Shown: one piece after another, positions 35,282-44,836 of the stretch
Layout of the letters: each line of letters starts with the position of its first letter
Position numbering within the stretch: position 1 is the first letter of the stretch
Assembly (NCBI RefSeq): GCF_018555455.1
Contig: NZ_JAFEJU010000007.1
Location: 49,192-113,191 of the forward strand
DNA: 64,000 bases
Origin: Bifidobacterium colobi
GTDB lineage: Bacteria; Actinomycetota; Actinomycetes; Actinomycetales; Bifidobacteriaceae
Direction: 5' to 3'
Position numbers and translations under genes: made by a program
The notes under the pieces: model-generated
Seen by the model: only the letters and a program-made list of their open reading frames with translations
Told to the model about the DNA's origin: nothing
Databases searched by the model: none

Positions 35282-38200
35282 ATGGCCGTTACCATTCAGG
35301 ACACAGTCATCACCATCCCAACCTACGGAATCGGAGCCGCGGACAAGAACCCGCAGTTCATCGAAAAGCGCGTCTACCAGGGCAGCTCGGGCCGCGTCTA
35401 CCCCTACCCGGTAATCGAAACCATCAGCGACGAGAAGCACGACAAAGCCTACAAGGCCGTGATCATCGAGAACGAATACCTCGAAATCACCGTGCTGCCC
35501 GAACTCGGCGGCCGCATCCAGTACGCCAAAGACAAAACCAATAACTACGACTTCGTCTACCACAACGATGTGATCAAGCCGGCGCTCGTGGGCCTGACCG
35601 GCCCGTGGATCTCAGGCGGCATCGAATTCAACTGGCCGCAGCATCACCGCCCGACCACCTACTCGCCGGTGGACTACGACATCAAGGACCTGCCCGACGG
35701 CGGCAAAGCCGTGCTGTGCCACGACACCGATCAGATGTACGGCACCCAGGTGGTCACCACCATCGCCCTGCACCCCGGCAAGGCCTACATCGAAATCACC
35801 GCGCAACTGTACAACGGCACCGCACTGCCGCAGACCTTCCTGTGGTGGGCGAACCCGGCCGTACCGGTCAACGAGCACACCAAAACCGTGATGCCGCCGG
35901 ACGTGACCGCCGTCATGGACCACGGCAAGCGCGACGTCTCCCGCTACCCGATCGCCACCGGCACCTACTACAAGCACGACTATTCACGTGGCGTGGATAT
36001 CGGCCGCTACAAGAACGTGCCGGTGCCGACCAGCTACATGGCCGCACACTCCGACTACAACTTCGTCGGCGGCTACGATTTCGGCGTAGGCGCAGGCATC
36101 CTGCATGTGGCCGACCACCACGTGAGCCCCGGCAAGAAGCAGTGGACCTGGGGCAACGGCGATTTCGGCCGCGCCTGGGACCGCAACCTGACCGACGCGA
36201 ACGGCCCATACGTGGAGCTGATGACCGGTGTCTTCACCGACAACCAGCCCGACTTCACCTGGCTCAAGCCCTACGAAGGCAAGACCTTCACCCAGTACTT
36301 CATGCCATACAAGGCCGTGGGACAGGTCAAGAACGCGTCCATCAACGCCGCCGTGAACTTGGAAATCGGCCCGGAAGACACATTCGGCTCGGCCGGCGAA
36401 ACCGAAGGCATTGAAGCCCAGGGTCTGAAGGCCGGTCAGGGCCGCGTCACCGTGTACGCCACCAGCGTGTACGAGAACGCCACCGTGACCGTGACCACCA
36501 AGAACGGCAAGACGCTGTACGCTTACACCGGAACCATCAGCCCGAACGACACCGTGCGCGCCGAATTCGAAACCGGTGAAGTTCCAGCCACCGAAATCAC
36601 CGCCACCGTAGCGGACGCCAACGGCACCGTGCTCATCGACTACACCCCGCAACCCAAGAAGATCGACAAGCTGCCCGAACCGGCCAAGGCCGCCGACGAG
36701 CCGGAAAAGATCGCCACCAACGAGGAGCTGCTGCTCGCCGGCCTGCACCTCGAGCAGTACCGTCACGCCACCTACATGCCTGACCCGTACTATCTCGAAG
36801 GCCTGAAGCGCGACCCGGAAGACGCCCGCATCAACAATGCGTACGGCCGTCTGCAGCTGCGCCGTGGTGTGTTCAAGTGCGCCGAAACCCACTTCCGCAC
36901 GGCAATCAAGCGCCTGACCAAGCACAACACCCAGCCCTACGATTCCGAACCGCACTACAACCTCGGCCTCGCCCTATTCCTGCAAGGTAAGTACGACAAG
37001 GCATTCGACGCCTTCTTCAAGGCGACCTGGGATGATACGCAGAAGGAGCGCGCCTTCTTCTACATGGCCGCCATCGCCGCCCGCCGAGGCGACTTCGCGG
37101 ATGCACTGGAGTATGTGAACAACGCGCTGACCCGCAACACGATGAACATCAAGGCCCGCGGGCTTAAGGCCTACGTGCTGCGCAAGCTCGGCCGCACGGA
37201 CGAGGCGGCCGCGGCGCTCGCCGAGAACCTCACCATCGACGAGTTCGACTTCGTTTCTGGCTACGAGCGCGTGCTGGCCGGGGGAGAGCCGGCCGAACTG
37301 GAACGCCTGATGCGCGGCTTCTTCGAGAACTACCTGCAGGCCGCCCGCGATTACGCGTTGTTCGGCGCCTACGAGGAAGCGCTGGCTCTGCTTGCCAAGG
37401 CCGACCAGTCGAAGCCGATGGTCAAGTACTACGAGGGCTACTATCTCGCCGAGCTCGGCCGCGAAGCGGAAGCCAAGGCCGCATTCGAGGCCGCCGAGGC
37501 TGCGCCGAGCGACTACTGCTTCCCGAACAAGCTCGAAGACATCGCCGTGCTTAACAAGGCCATTGCGGTGGTCGATGGTGCCAAGGCGCCGTACTATCTC
37601 GGCTGCCTCTACTACGACAAGGTGCAGGCCGACAAGGCCATCGCACTGTGGGAGCAGTCGCGCGATCGTGACCCGGAATTCCCGACCGTGCACCGCAATC
37701 TGGCGCTTGCCTACTACAACAAGCGCGGCGATGCGGCTGCTGCCAAGGTCGAGATCGAGCAGGCGTACGCGCTCGATGAATCCGATGCCCGCGTGTTCCT
37801 CGAAACCGACCAGCTGCACCGCAAGATCGGCTGGACCTACGCCCAGCGCCTCACCGAGTTCGAAAAGCATCTCGACGTGGTGGACAAGCGCGACGACCTG
37901 TTCATCGAATACCTGACCGTGCTCAACCTGACCGGCAACTACGCCAAGGCCTACGAGCTGATGAGCCAGCGCCGCTTCCACCCGTGGGAGGGCGGCGAAG
38001 GCAAGATTACCGGCCAGTACCGCATCGCGCTGACCCTGCTCGCCAAGGATGCGATGGCCTCCGGCGACTGGGCCAAGGCCAAGGAACTGCTGGTCAAGAC
38101 GCTCGCCTACCCCGAGAATTTGGGTGAAGGCAAGCTCGAGGGCCAGAAGGACAACGACATTCACTACTACCTCGGTGTGGTGGAGCGCCACCTTGGCAAC

Positions 38201-38626
38201 GAGGAGGCCGCTCGCGCCGAATTCCGCCAGGCCACTATCGGCCCGGATGAGGTGAAGGGTGCCATGTACTACAACGACCAGCCCGCCGAAATGATCCTCT
38301 TCCAAGGTCTCGCCCACAAGGCGCTCGGCGAGGACGGCCCGGCCAACGCCCGCTTCTACCGCCTGCTGGACTACGGTGAGCAGCACCTCGACGATCAGGT
38401 CAAGATCGACTACTTCGCCGTCTCGCTGCCGGACTTCCTGATCTTCGAAAACGACTACACGAAGATGAACCGCGTGCACTGCGAATACCTGATGGGACTC
38501 GCGAACATCGGCCGCGGCGAGCATGAGGAGGCCGAACGCTTCCTCACCGAAGCCCTGACCGCCGACCCCAGCCACATCCAGGCCAACCTCTTCACCGATG
38601 AGGTGATGAACCGTCACATCCTGTGA
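35282..38626 (+). CDS. DUF5107 / TPR-repeat protein, probably carbohydrate-active
   Basis: The 1114-residue cytoplasmic protein (no signal peptide) has two parts. The N-terminal part, to about residue 440, is a DUF5107-type beta-sandwich resembling the aldose-epimerase fold (EYLEITVLPELGGRIQYA, GGIEFNWPQHHRP, QTFLWWANPA). The rest is a TPR superhelix (for example PHYNLGLALFLQGKYDKAFD, APYYLGCLYYDKVQADKAIA). Such proteins sit in sugar-use loci of many gut bacteria, but I know no settled reaction. Its position beside an AraC regulator sharing an operator with the transporter/GH35 operon suggests action on the same glycan. GGAG lies six bases before ATG 35282. Confidence 0.85.
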   Translation: MAVTIQDTVITIPTYGIGAADKNPQFIEKRVYQGSSGRVYPYPVIETISDEKHDKAYKAVIIENEYLEITVLPELGGRIQYAKDKTNNYDFVYHNDVIKPALVGLTGPWISGGIEFNWPQHHRPTTYSPVDYDIKDLPDGGKAVLCHDTDQMYGTQVVTTIALHPGKAYIEITAQLYNGTALPQTFLWWANPAVPVNEHTKTVMPPDVTAVMDHGKRDVSRYPIATGTYYKHDYSRGVDIGRYKNVPVPTSYMAAHSDYNFVGGYDFGVGAGILHVADHHVSPGKKQWTWGNGDFGRAWDRNLTDANGPYVELMTGVFTDNQPDFTWLKPYEGKTFTQYFMPYKAVGQVKNASINAAVNLEIGPEDTFGSAGETEGIEAQGLKAGQGRVTVYATSVYENATVTVTTKNGKTLYAYTGTISPNDTVRAEFETGEVPATEITATVADANGTVLIDYTPQPKKIDKLPEPAKAADEPEKIATNEELLLAGLHLEQYRHATYMPDPYYLEGLKRDPEDARINNAYGRLQLRRGVFKCAETHFRTAIKRLTKHNTQPYDSEPHYNLGLALFLQGKYDKAFDAFFKATWDDTQKERAFFYMAAIAARRGDFADALEYVNNALTRNTMNIKARGLKAYVLRKLGRTDEAAAALAENLTIDEFDFVSGYERVLAGGEPAELERLMRGFFENYLQAARDYALFGAYEEALALLAKADQSKPMVKYYEGYYLAELGREAEAKAAFEAAEAAPSDYCFPNKLEDIAVLNKAIAVVDGAKAPYYLGCLYYDKVQADKAIALWEQSRDRDPEFPTVHRNLALAYYNKRGDAAAAKVEIEQAYALDESDARVFLETDQLHRKIGWTYAQRLTEFEKHLDVVDKRDDLFIEYLTVLNLTGNYAKAYELMSQRRFHPWEGGEGKITGQYRIALTLLAKDAMASGDWAKAKELLVKTLAYPENLGEGKLEGQKDNDIHYYLGVVERHLGNEEAARAEFRQATIGPDEVKGAMYYNDQPAEMILFQGLAHKALGEDGPANARFYRLLDYGEQHLDDQVKIDYFAVSLPDFLIFENDYTKMNRVHCEYLMGLANIGRGEHEEAERFLTEALTADPSHIQANLFTDEVMNRHIL

Positions 38627-38643
38627 TTTCCTGCCTACTGAGC

Positions 38644-38681
38644 GAGCGCCGGCTTCCTTTCCTCCGGGGGAGCCGGCGCTC
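38644..38681 (+). terminator. Terminator hairpin after the DUF5107 gene
   Basis: GAGCGCCGGCT pairs perfectly with AGCCGGCGCTC around an inner TCC/GGGG stem. It is followed by CCTTATG rather than a T-run. It starts 18 bp after the stop codon and faces the 3' end of the CdaR gene. Confidence 0.75.
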
Positions 38682-38714
38682 CCTTATGCCGCAGTATGCC
38701 GCAGCATGCCGCAA

Positions 38715-39959
38715 TCACGGCGTGGTCCACCAGAACTTCAGCAGCCGCCTGAGCGCAAACGCCAAGGCCAGCAACGTGTAATCGCTTAAATCGCGCGGAT
38801 TGTAGCCGGTTACGCGAGCGATCTTATTCAAACGATTCTGCACCGTGTTCTTATGCAGAAACAGTGCCTCGGCGGTGTGCCCGATGCTGCCATTGTGCTT
38901 CGTATACGCGTCGAACAGCACAGCCGCCTCATCCTTCTCCTCCTCGGTGAGTCCGCTCAAGATACGATTCGAGAATCGTTCGGCGGTAGTGTCCTTGATT
39001 GCGCACAACGCCATACCCAGTGCGGCATCATCATAATCCAGGGTATGCGGGTAATCAGTGCTGACTGCAGGTTCGATTGCGGCTTGGGTCTCCATACTGT
39101 GCTGCTGATGCAGAAAAGCCAGCCAAAGCTCAGCGCTGCGCGCCTGCAGATACGCCTCTCGGTAGTCGGCGATAGCGCTCACCGGTTCGCTGATACCAAA
39201 CACCAGCGGATATCCAGTGGATTGCGACACCGCCTGCGCGATACTGCTGAGCACTTCCCGATGCGCTGAAGCATCAGAATCTACAGCATCGCTGTTCGCG
39301 GCGAGAATCAGACGAAACTCGCCACCATACACCGAATACAAACTGTGCGGTTGGTCTGCCATCAGCCGGTCGACCACGTCATAGGTGCTATCGTGCGCGA
39401 CACTGCTGTGCTCGGTGCCAACGTGCTGCATGGTTTCGTTACGTAGTTTCTGCGGCACATGCAGTCGCCCTACAGCCACCACGCGCGGCATGGTGAGATC
39501 CACATTCAATGTGTCCGTCAGATAATCGATAAGTCCGGTATCCGGCTGCGGTGCGATGAGCAGATTCGTGAGATTCGCGGCCATCATACGTTTGTCGAAC
39601 CGGGAGACCTGCTCCAGGTTCTCGCGTACTAGGATTTCGGTCATCTTCTTGATGATGTTGCCGAACGGTTCCACTTCGGCGCGCTCGCCGGTGATGCCGA
39701 TGACGGCGATCACCGCGTCGCCTTGCATCACCGGTACGTTGATGCCGTCGCGTGCTCCGGCGAACGGGTGCGCGGCATCCACCGCCACGCTGCGGCCGGT
39801 GCGGGCGGCCAGACGCGCGGCTTCATGGTCGGTATCGACGCGCGCCGGGTCGGTGCTGGCGATAATGTGGCCGTTGGTGTCGAAGAAGTTGATGTCATGG
39901 CTTAACGCGCCTTTGATGTTCTCCACGATGGTGGAGGCGATGCGCGGATCGATATCCAT
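38715..39959 (-). CDS. cdaR: CdaR-family sugar-diacid regulator
   Basis: The 414-residue protein begins with a sugar-diacid recognition domain (residues about 3-130: IASTIVENIKGALSHDINFF, GINVPVMQGDAVIAVIGITG). It ends with a PucR-type helix-turn-helix (LFLHKNTVQNRLNKIARVTG, about 358-377). E. coli CdaR senses glycerate, glucarate or galactarate and activates the gar/gud genes, including glycerate kinase. Here it is divergent from a glycerate kinase gene, which supports the same pairing. The ATG at 39959 has AAAGGAGC upstream. The tail LRRLLKFWWTTP is unusual but short. No binding site could be assigned with confidence. Confidence 0.88.
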   Translation of the reverse strand: MDIDPRIASTIVENIKGALSHDINFFDTNGHIIASTDPARVDTDHEAARLAARTGRSVAVDAAHPFAGARDGINVPVMQGDAVIAVIGITGERAEVEPFGNIIKKMTEILVRENLEQVSRFDKRMMAANLTNLLIAPQPDTGLIDYLTDTLNVDLTMPRVVAVGRLHVPQKLRNETMQHVGTEHSSVAHDSTYDVVDRLMADQPHSLYSVYGGEFRLILAANSDAVDSDASAHREVLSSIAQAVSQSTGYPLVFGISEPVSAIADYREAYLQARSAELWLAFLHQQHSMETQAAIEPAVSTDYPHTLDYDDAALGMALCAIKDTTAERFSNRILSGLTEEEKDEAAVLFDAYTKHNGSIGHTAEALFLHKNTVQNRLNKIARVTGYNPRDLSDYTLLALAFALRRLLKFWWTTP

Positions 39960-40004
39960 CTAACGGCTCCTTTGCCTGATTTGTGTTGTGCGGGCACCTT
40001 CCTC

Positions 40005-40051
40005 GGCTCCCCTTGTCGTGGGAGCTGTCAGCGCAGCTGACTGAGGGGTAG
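40005..40051 (+). repeat. REP-like palindromic element, copy 6
   Basis: GGCTCCCCTTGTCGTGGGAG is followed by CTGTCAGCGCAGCTGAC and TGAGGGGTAG. It lies between the divergent cdaR and glycerate kinase genes. The rest of the gap has tandem CAGAACTGGTAAT copies (about 40069-40095). Confidence 0.85.
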
Positions 40052-40252
40052 TCCTATCCACGTGTAATCAGAACTGGTAATCAGAACTGGTAATCAGCAC
40101 TGATTGCATAGCAGTATATATATGTTACATGTACTATCCGAATCTCAGAATAAAGCGGTTTTCATGGCCTAGAGATGGTTGTGCGTACCATGCCTTCTCG
40201 GTGATACTAGTACTGTCCAACACCAAGAGATGTGCGGTAAGGAGGTGCTCAA

Positions 40253-41428
40253 GTGAAGTTCGTGATCGCTCCTGATTCGTTCAAAAACTGCATGACCGCC
40301 CGCGAGGCAGCCGAGGCCATCCGCTCCGGTCTTGCCGCAGTGTTCCCCGATGCCGAATACGACATGGTACCGATGGCGGACGGCGGCGAAGGCACGGTGC
40401 AAGCACTGGTGGATGCCACCGGTGGCACGTTGCGCCATGCCACGGTGCTCGATCCGCTGCAACGCCCGGTATCCGCAACCTACGGATTGCTGGGCGCGGA
40501 TATCGACGGCGCTGGCCAAGACGATGACTCCGCGGCAACCGCCGTCATCGAAATGGCCGCAGCCTCGGGCATCGGTTTCGTAAACGAGTCCACCGAGAAT
40601 CCGCTGATCGCCACCACATATGGCACCGGTCAGCTTATTCGCGCGGCTCTTGACGACGGCGCTCGGCGCATCATCATCGGCATCGGTGGTTCGGCCACCA
40701 ATGATGGCGGGGCGGGTATGGCCGAAGCGTTGGGCGTCCGATTCCTGGATAACCAAGGCAACGCCATCAAACGCGGGGGAGGTGCGCTCGGTCAACTGAG
40801 CGCCATCGACACCGCTCATCTTGACCCACGTTTGCAATCCACGGCAATCCTCATCGCCTCCGATGTGGATAACCCGCTCGTCGGTCCGCAAGGGGCGTCG
40901 GCCGTGTTCGGACCGCAAAAAGGCGCTACGCCGGCGATGGTCAACCAGTTGGATGCGAACCTCGCCCATTATGCTGCCGTCATCAACAGCCAACTTGGCT
41001 GCGACGTGGCGCAGCATCCAGGTGCGGGCGCGGCCGGTGGACTTGGCGCGGGATTGCTGGCGTTCACCAACGCGCAGATGCAGTCCGGCGTAGAAATCGT
41101 GGCCCAAACCGTGCGACTCGCGCAACGAGCCGCCGATGCGGACTACTGCATCACCGGCGAAGGCGGCATTGATGAGCAAACCCAATACGGCAAAACGCCC
41201 ATCGGCGTCGCCAAGACCGTGCGTCAACACAATCCGAACATCGGCGTCATCGCCCTGGCCGGATACGTGGGTTGCGGCATCAGTCCGCTCTACAGTCTCG
41301 GCATTGATGCGATATTCGGCATCGTTCCGGGAGCCCAATCCTTGGAGCAGGCGCTCGCCGCAGGGCCGCGCAACCTTGCGCGCACTGCCGAAAATGTCGC
41401 ACGACTGATTGCAGTCAGCCGGCAATAA
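40253..41428 (+). CDS. Glycerate kinase
   Basis: The 391-residue protein belongs to the GarK/GlxK glycerate kinase family, which phosphorylates D-glycerate to phosphoglycerate for glycolysis. Family signatures are KFVIAPDSFKNCMTAREAA at the N-terminus, MADGGEGTVQALVDATGG (about 42-59), IIGIGGSATNDGGAGMAEAL (about 142-161) and GPQGASAVFGPQKGA. The start is GTG 40253, with AAGGAGG at 40239-40245. It is divergent from cdaR and lies between the DUF5107 gene and the sugar ABC operon. It may therefore serve the same catabolic route, although the link is only positional. Confidence 0.9.
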   Translation: MKFVIAPDSFKNCMTAREAAEAIRSGLAAVFPDAEYDMVPMADGGEGTVQALVDATGGTLRHATVLDPLQRPVSATYGLLGADIDGAGQDDDSAATAVIEMAAASGIGFVNESTENPLIATTYGTGQLIRAALDDGARRIIIGIGGSATNDGGAGMAEALGVRFLDNQGNAIKRGGGALGQLSAIDTAHLDPRLQSTAILIASDVDNPLVGPQGASAVFGPQKGATPAMVNQLDANLAHYAAVINSQLGCDVAQHPGAGAAGGLGAGLLAFTNAQMQSGVEIVAQTVRLAQRAADADYCITGEGGIDEQTQYGKTPIGVAKTVRQHNPNIGVIALAGYVGCGISPLYSLGIDAIFGIVPGAQSLEQALAAGPRNLARTAENVARLIAVSRQ

Positions 41429-41465
41429 AAGACAGTGGCACTATGCTCCGCAATCATCCATAACC

Positions 41466-41496
41466 AATAGCAATAATTTCATATTGGCGCGCAATT
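41466..41496. promoter_or_regulatory. AraC-type operator, site 2
   Basis: AGCAATAATTTCATATTG, five bases, then CAATT. It matches site 1 at 35009-35039 with one base difference outside the spacer and identical spacing. A related half-site AATAGTATGAAAT lies at about 41524. It is 172 bp upstream of the solute-binding protein start. Confidence 0.7.
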
Positions 41497-41667
41497 TATG
41501 CCGGTAAATCAAGCAAATAGCGCAATAGTATGAAATCAATAACAACAAAGCGACAACGAGAACGAAGCAGTTCAGCCGTCGCTTTGCCACACACCTTGAG
41601 CGTGATGTGCGCCGAATCCCCCGACTCACAGGCTTGGCGCAAGCATGCTCTGATGAAAGGAACCATC

Positions 41668-42921
41668 ATGAAGAAAACCTGGCAGACCATCGTCGGCGCC
41701 GGTGCCGCGATTGCCATGATCGCATCATTTGCAGGCTGCGGCTCGAGCAGCGCCTCCGGTAAAACCGAGCTCACATTCTTCGCGAACAATACGCAGGATG
41801 TCTACAAGCCAGTGATTGACGCGTTCGAAAAGAAGAATCCGGACATCACCATCAAGTTCAGCACCACCAACGGTGCCCAGGCTGGCTACCAGCAGACCCT
41901 GCAGACCCGCATCTCCGGCGGCCAGCTCGCCGACGTATACGTGGCACCGCCCGAGCAGCTGAGCGACCTGGTCAAGAACGGCGTGGCCAAGGACCTCACC
42001 GACGAACCGTTCATGAGCCGTATCGGCGACACGAACAAAGCCCAGGCCAGCGTGAACGGCAAGGTGTACGCCATGTCGATTACCGCATGGACCAACGCCT
42101 ACGCCTACAACAAAGACCTGCTCGCCAAGGCCGGTTACGATTCCATTCCTGAGACGTGGGACGAATTCGTCGACATGCTGAAGGCCTTGAAGGACGCCGG
42201 CGTGGAGAAGCCTTATCTGGAGCCCAAGGCAGGCCTCGGTGCTCTGGTGGAAGGCTGGATCGGCTACGATTCCTCCAAGCAGTCCAAGAGCATCGACCAG
42301 CAGATCGGCGACGGCGACTCCACCTTCGCCAAGAGCTACACCAAGTACTACAAGCAGTGGGCCAAGCTCTTCGATGCGGGCGTAATGGGCTCCGAAGTCA
42401 CCGGCCTCGCGGACGATCAGGTCCGCTCCGAGTTCGCAGCCGGCCGCTTGGCCGTCATGCCGTCCGGATACTGGGATGTGAACACGTTCAAGGACGCCGG
42501 CATCAACTTCGCGTTCGGCAGGATGCCGATGTTGCACAAGGGAGATACGCCATACGCCCCCGGTGCCGCGGACTCCGGCTACGCCATCAACGCCAAGATT
42601 GACGGCAAGAAACTGGAAGCCGCTGAATCCTTCCTCGACTTCCTCTCCTCCAAGGAAGGCCTGAAGCTCATCCAAGACAACATGGGTCTGATTCCGTCCA
42701 CCAAGAACTACACGCCGGATATCGACGCAACCTTCAAAGAGCCCTACGACCTCTACCTGAAGACCGGCAACGTGTACCTGAATACGCTCGGCTGGCCGGC
42801 CAGCGGCCGTAGCGCCCTGCGCGCCGAAACCTTCGCCCAGCTGCAGCAGGTGGCACTCGGATCCATCACCCCAGCCCAGGCCACCGCCAACCTGAACACC
42901 AAGCTCAAGACACTGTCCTGA
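41668..42921 (+). CDS. Sugar ABC transporter solute-binding lipoprotein
   Basis: The 417-residue protein starts at ATG 41668, with AAAGGA seven bases upstream. The open frame extends further back without support. It is a lipoprotein: the hydrophobic signal ends in SFAGCG with lipidated C24. The mature part is a family 1 (MalE-like) solute-binding protein, with ELTFFANNTQDVYKPVIDAF and later GYWDVNTFKDAGINFAFGRM. It delivers an oligosaccharide to the two permeases encoded next. No ATPase gene is present, as is usual for bifidobacterial CUT1 systems that share one MsmK-type ATPase. The ligand is probably a galactoside, judging from the GH35 gene in the operon, but this is inference. Confidence 0.93.
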   Translation: MKKTWQTIVGAGAAIAMIASFAGCGSSSASGKTELTFFANNTQDVYKPVIDAFEKKNPDITIKFSTTNGAQAGYQQTLQTRISGGQLADVYVAPPEQLSDLVKNGVAKDLTDEPFMSRIGDTNKAQASVNGKVYAMSITAWTNAYAYNKDLLAKAGYDSIPETWDEFVDMLKALKDAGVEKPYLEPKAGLGALVEGWIGYDSSKQSKSIDQQIGDGDSTFAKSYTKYYKQWAKLFDAGVMGSEVTGLADDQVRSEFAAGRLAVMPSGYWDVNTFKDAGINFAFGRMPMLHKGDTPYAPGAADSGYAINAKIDGKKLEAAESFLDFLSSKEGLKLIQDNMGLIPSTKNYTPDIDATFKEPYDLYLKTGNVYLNTLGWPASGRSALRAETFAQLQQVALGSITPAQATANLNTKLKTLS

Positions 42922-42933
42922 AGGTGAAGTGCC

Positions 42934-43938
42934 ATGACACAAGCAACCACCATCGCCGCCACGCCTGTCCTCGCTGAGGCGGGCGTGGTCCCGGCCCGGA
43001 CGGAAACCCGCTCGGTCCAGGATTTCGAAGCCTCGCACACCCGCGATCGCAAACGCCGCAATCTCATGGAGAACCTCACCTCCGTGCGATTCCTGCTGCC
43101 GCTGCTCGCCGTCTACATCATCATCGTACTGATTCCATTCCTCCAGAGCATCGTCTTCAGCCTTACCGACTACGACGGCTACGATTTCGCCAACGCCAAG
43201 TTCGTTGGGCTGAGCAACTATCAGGCGATCTTCCAAGATCAGACACTGCTCGCCGGCCTCGGCTTCACCCTGCTGTACACCGTGGCCACCACCGTGCTCA
43301 TCACCGCCATCGCGCTGCCGCTGGCCGTGACCCTGAACCGGAAGTTCTTCGGACGCAACTTCGCACGCTCCCTGTTCTTCTTCTTCTCGGTACCATCGAT
43401 GGCCGTGCTCGGCTTGGTGTGGCAGTACATCTTCTCCCCGCTCGGCACCGGTGCCGTCAACACATTCCTCGGCAAGTTCGGTGTGAGCCCGGTACCGTGG
43501 CTCTCCGATCCGGCGCTCGCCAAGTTCTGTGTGATTTTCATCGCCGTCTGGGCTCAGGTCGGCTGGCACGCCACGCTGTACCTGGCCTACCTGCAAGCCA
43601 TTCCGGCTGACCTCTACGAGCAGGCTTCAGTGGATGGCGCCACCCGCGGCCAGCAATTCGTGCACATTACACTGCCGCAGATGGTGCCCGCGATGGGCGT
43701 CTCCATCTTCATGCTCCTGACCGGCGGCCTCAAGGTCTACGATCTGCCGTTCACCTTGACCACCGGCGGCCCCGGCAACGCCACTTACACCGTCACCCAG
43801 TCCATCATCGTTACCGGCATCGGCTCCGGCCGTTACGGCGTAGGCTCCGCGCTCGGCGTGATGTTCTTCCTGTGCTGCGTGATTCTCGTGGCACTGCAGC
43901 AAATCGTCACTTCGCTGATTGAAAAGAGGCTGTCATGA
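42934..43938 (+). CDS. Sugar ABC transporter permease (MalF-like)
   Basis: The 334-residue membrane protein has about six helices after a charged cytoplasmic N-terminus (about 1-45). It belongs to the binding-protein-dependent permease family. The ATPase-contacting EAA loop is present as YLQAIPADLYEQASVDGATR (about 211-230). The gene begins 12 bp after the solute-binding protein stop codon, with AAGGTGA as ribosome-binding site. Its last four bases overlap the next permease gene (ATGA), so the two should be made in equal amounts. Confidence 0.93.
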   Translation: MTQATTIAATPVLAEAGVVPARTETRSVQDFEASHTRDRKRRNLMENLTSVRFLLPLLAVYIIIVLIPFLQSIVFSLTDYDGYDFANAKFVGLSNYQAIFQDQTLLAGLGFTLLYTVATTVLITAIALPLAVTLNRKFFGRNFARSLFFFFSVPSMAVLGLVWQYIFSPLGTGAVNTFLGKFGVSPVPWLSDPALAKFCVIFIAVWAQVGWHATLYLAYLQAIPADLYEQASVDGATRGQQFVHITLPQMVPAMGVSIFMLLTGGLKVYDLPFTLTTGGPGNATYTVTQSIIVTGIGSGRYGVGSALGVMFFLCCVILVALQQIVTSLIEKRLS

Positions 43939-44834
43939 CAACGCAGCACACTTCCTCCGCTCCGACGCCGGTTGCCGCATCCGCGCCGACTGCCCGCGGA
44001 CTCTCGTTAAGCCAGCGCGAACGTATCCGCTCTGCCATCCGCTCAGTGGTGGTCATCGCCATCGCACTGATCTGCGCAGTACCGCTCTACGTGGTGGTGG
44101 TGAACACCTTCAAAAACTCCGGTGATATGGCCGCCGACCCGTTCGGACTGCCCACCCACTTCACGCTGGAGAACTACACCTATGCGTTGGAGAATCTGCC
44201 CGTGGTGCAGGCCACAATCAATACGCTGATTGTGACTGTGGTGGGCGTGTTCTTCATGGTGATTATCGGCGCGCTCGCCGCCTATGGCATGGTGCAGAAG
44301 CGCAGCAAGCTCACGGCTGGCATCGGTGCTTTCCTGATGCTTTCGTTCGTGATTCCTGGTCAGACGCTGCTGATTCCGCAGTACAAGATGGAAGCGCAGT
44401 TTGGCTTGGTGGATACGCTGCTTGGTCTGATTGTGCTCTACTTGGGCGGTGCCACATTCTGCTACTTCCTGATTGTGCAGTACATGCGTGGGCTTCCCGG
44501 TGAGCTGTTCGAAGCCGCACGCTTGGATGGTGCAGGCCCGTTCCGCATCTTCTGGCAGATTGTACTGCCGCTGATTCGCCCGATCCTGATCACCGTGGTG
44601 GTATTCGAAACCATGTGGACGTGGAACGACTTCATGACCCCGAACATCTACATCTCCTCGACCGAGAAGCAGACGTTGGTGCTGCAGGTGTTCAACGCCA
44701 TGGGTCAGTTCAGCACCAATTGGCCGCTGTTCATGACCATCACCACCATCGCCCTGATCCCCGTGTTCCTCTTCTTCATCTTCTGCCAAAAGTGGATCGT
44801 CGCCGGCCTGGTAGCTGGATCGGTCAAAGGCTGA
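43935..44834 (+). CDS. Sugar ABC transporter permease (MalG-like)
   Basis: The 299-residue second permease has a Ser/Thr/Pro-rich N-terminal tail and about six membrane helices. Its EAA loop reads YMRGLPGELFEAARLDGAGP (about 184-203) followed by FRIFWQIVLPLIRPI. It overlaps the first permease by 4 bp, which implies translational coupling. The two permeases form the channel fed by the lipoprotein. A duplicated 114-bp element separates this gene from the GH35 gene. Confidence 0.93.
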   Translation: MTTQHTSSAPTPVAASAPTARGLSLSQRERIRSAIRSVVVIAIALICAVPLYVVVVNTFKNSGDMAADPFGLPTHFTLENYTYALENLPVVQATINTLIVTVVGVFFMVIIGALAAYGMVQKRSKLTAGIGAFLMLSFVIPGQTLLIPQYKMEAQFGLVDTLLGLIVLYLGGATFCYFLIVQYMRGLPGELFEAARLDGAGPFRIFWQIVLPLIRPILITVVVFETMWTWNDFMTPNIYISSTEKQTLVLQVFNAMGQFSTNWPLFMTITTIALIPVFLFFIFCQKWIVAGLVAGSVKG

Positions 44835-44836
44835 GC

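Noticed and set aside
36974..38617. 547-codon open frame opposite the TPR part of the DUF5107 gene
   Set aside because: Antisense of a repeat-rich, strongly biased gene with no independent start signal.
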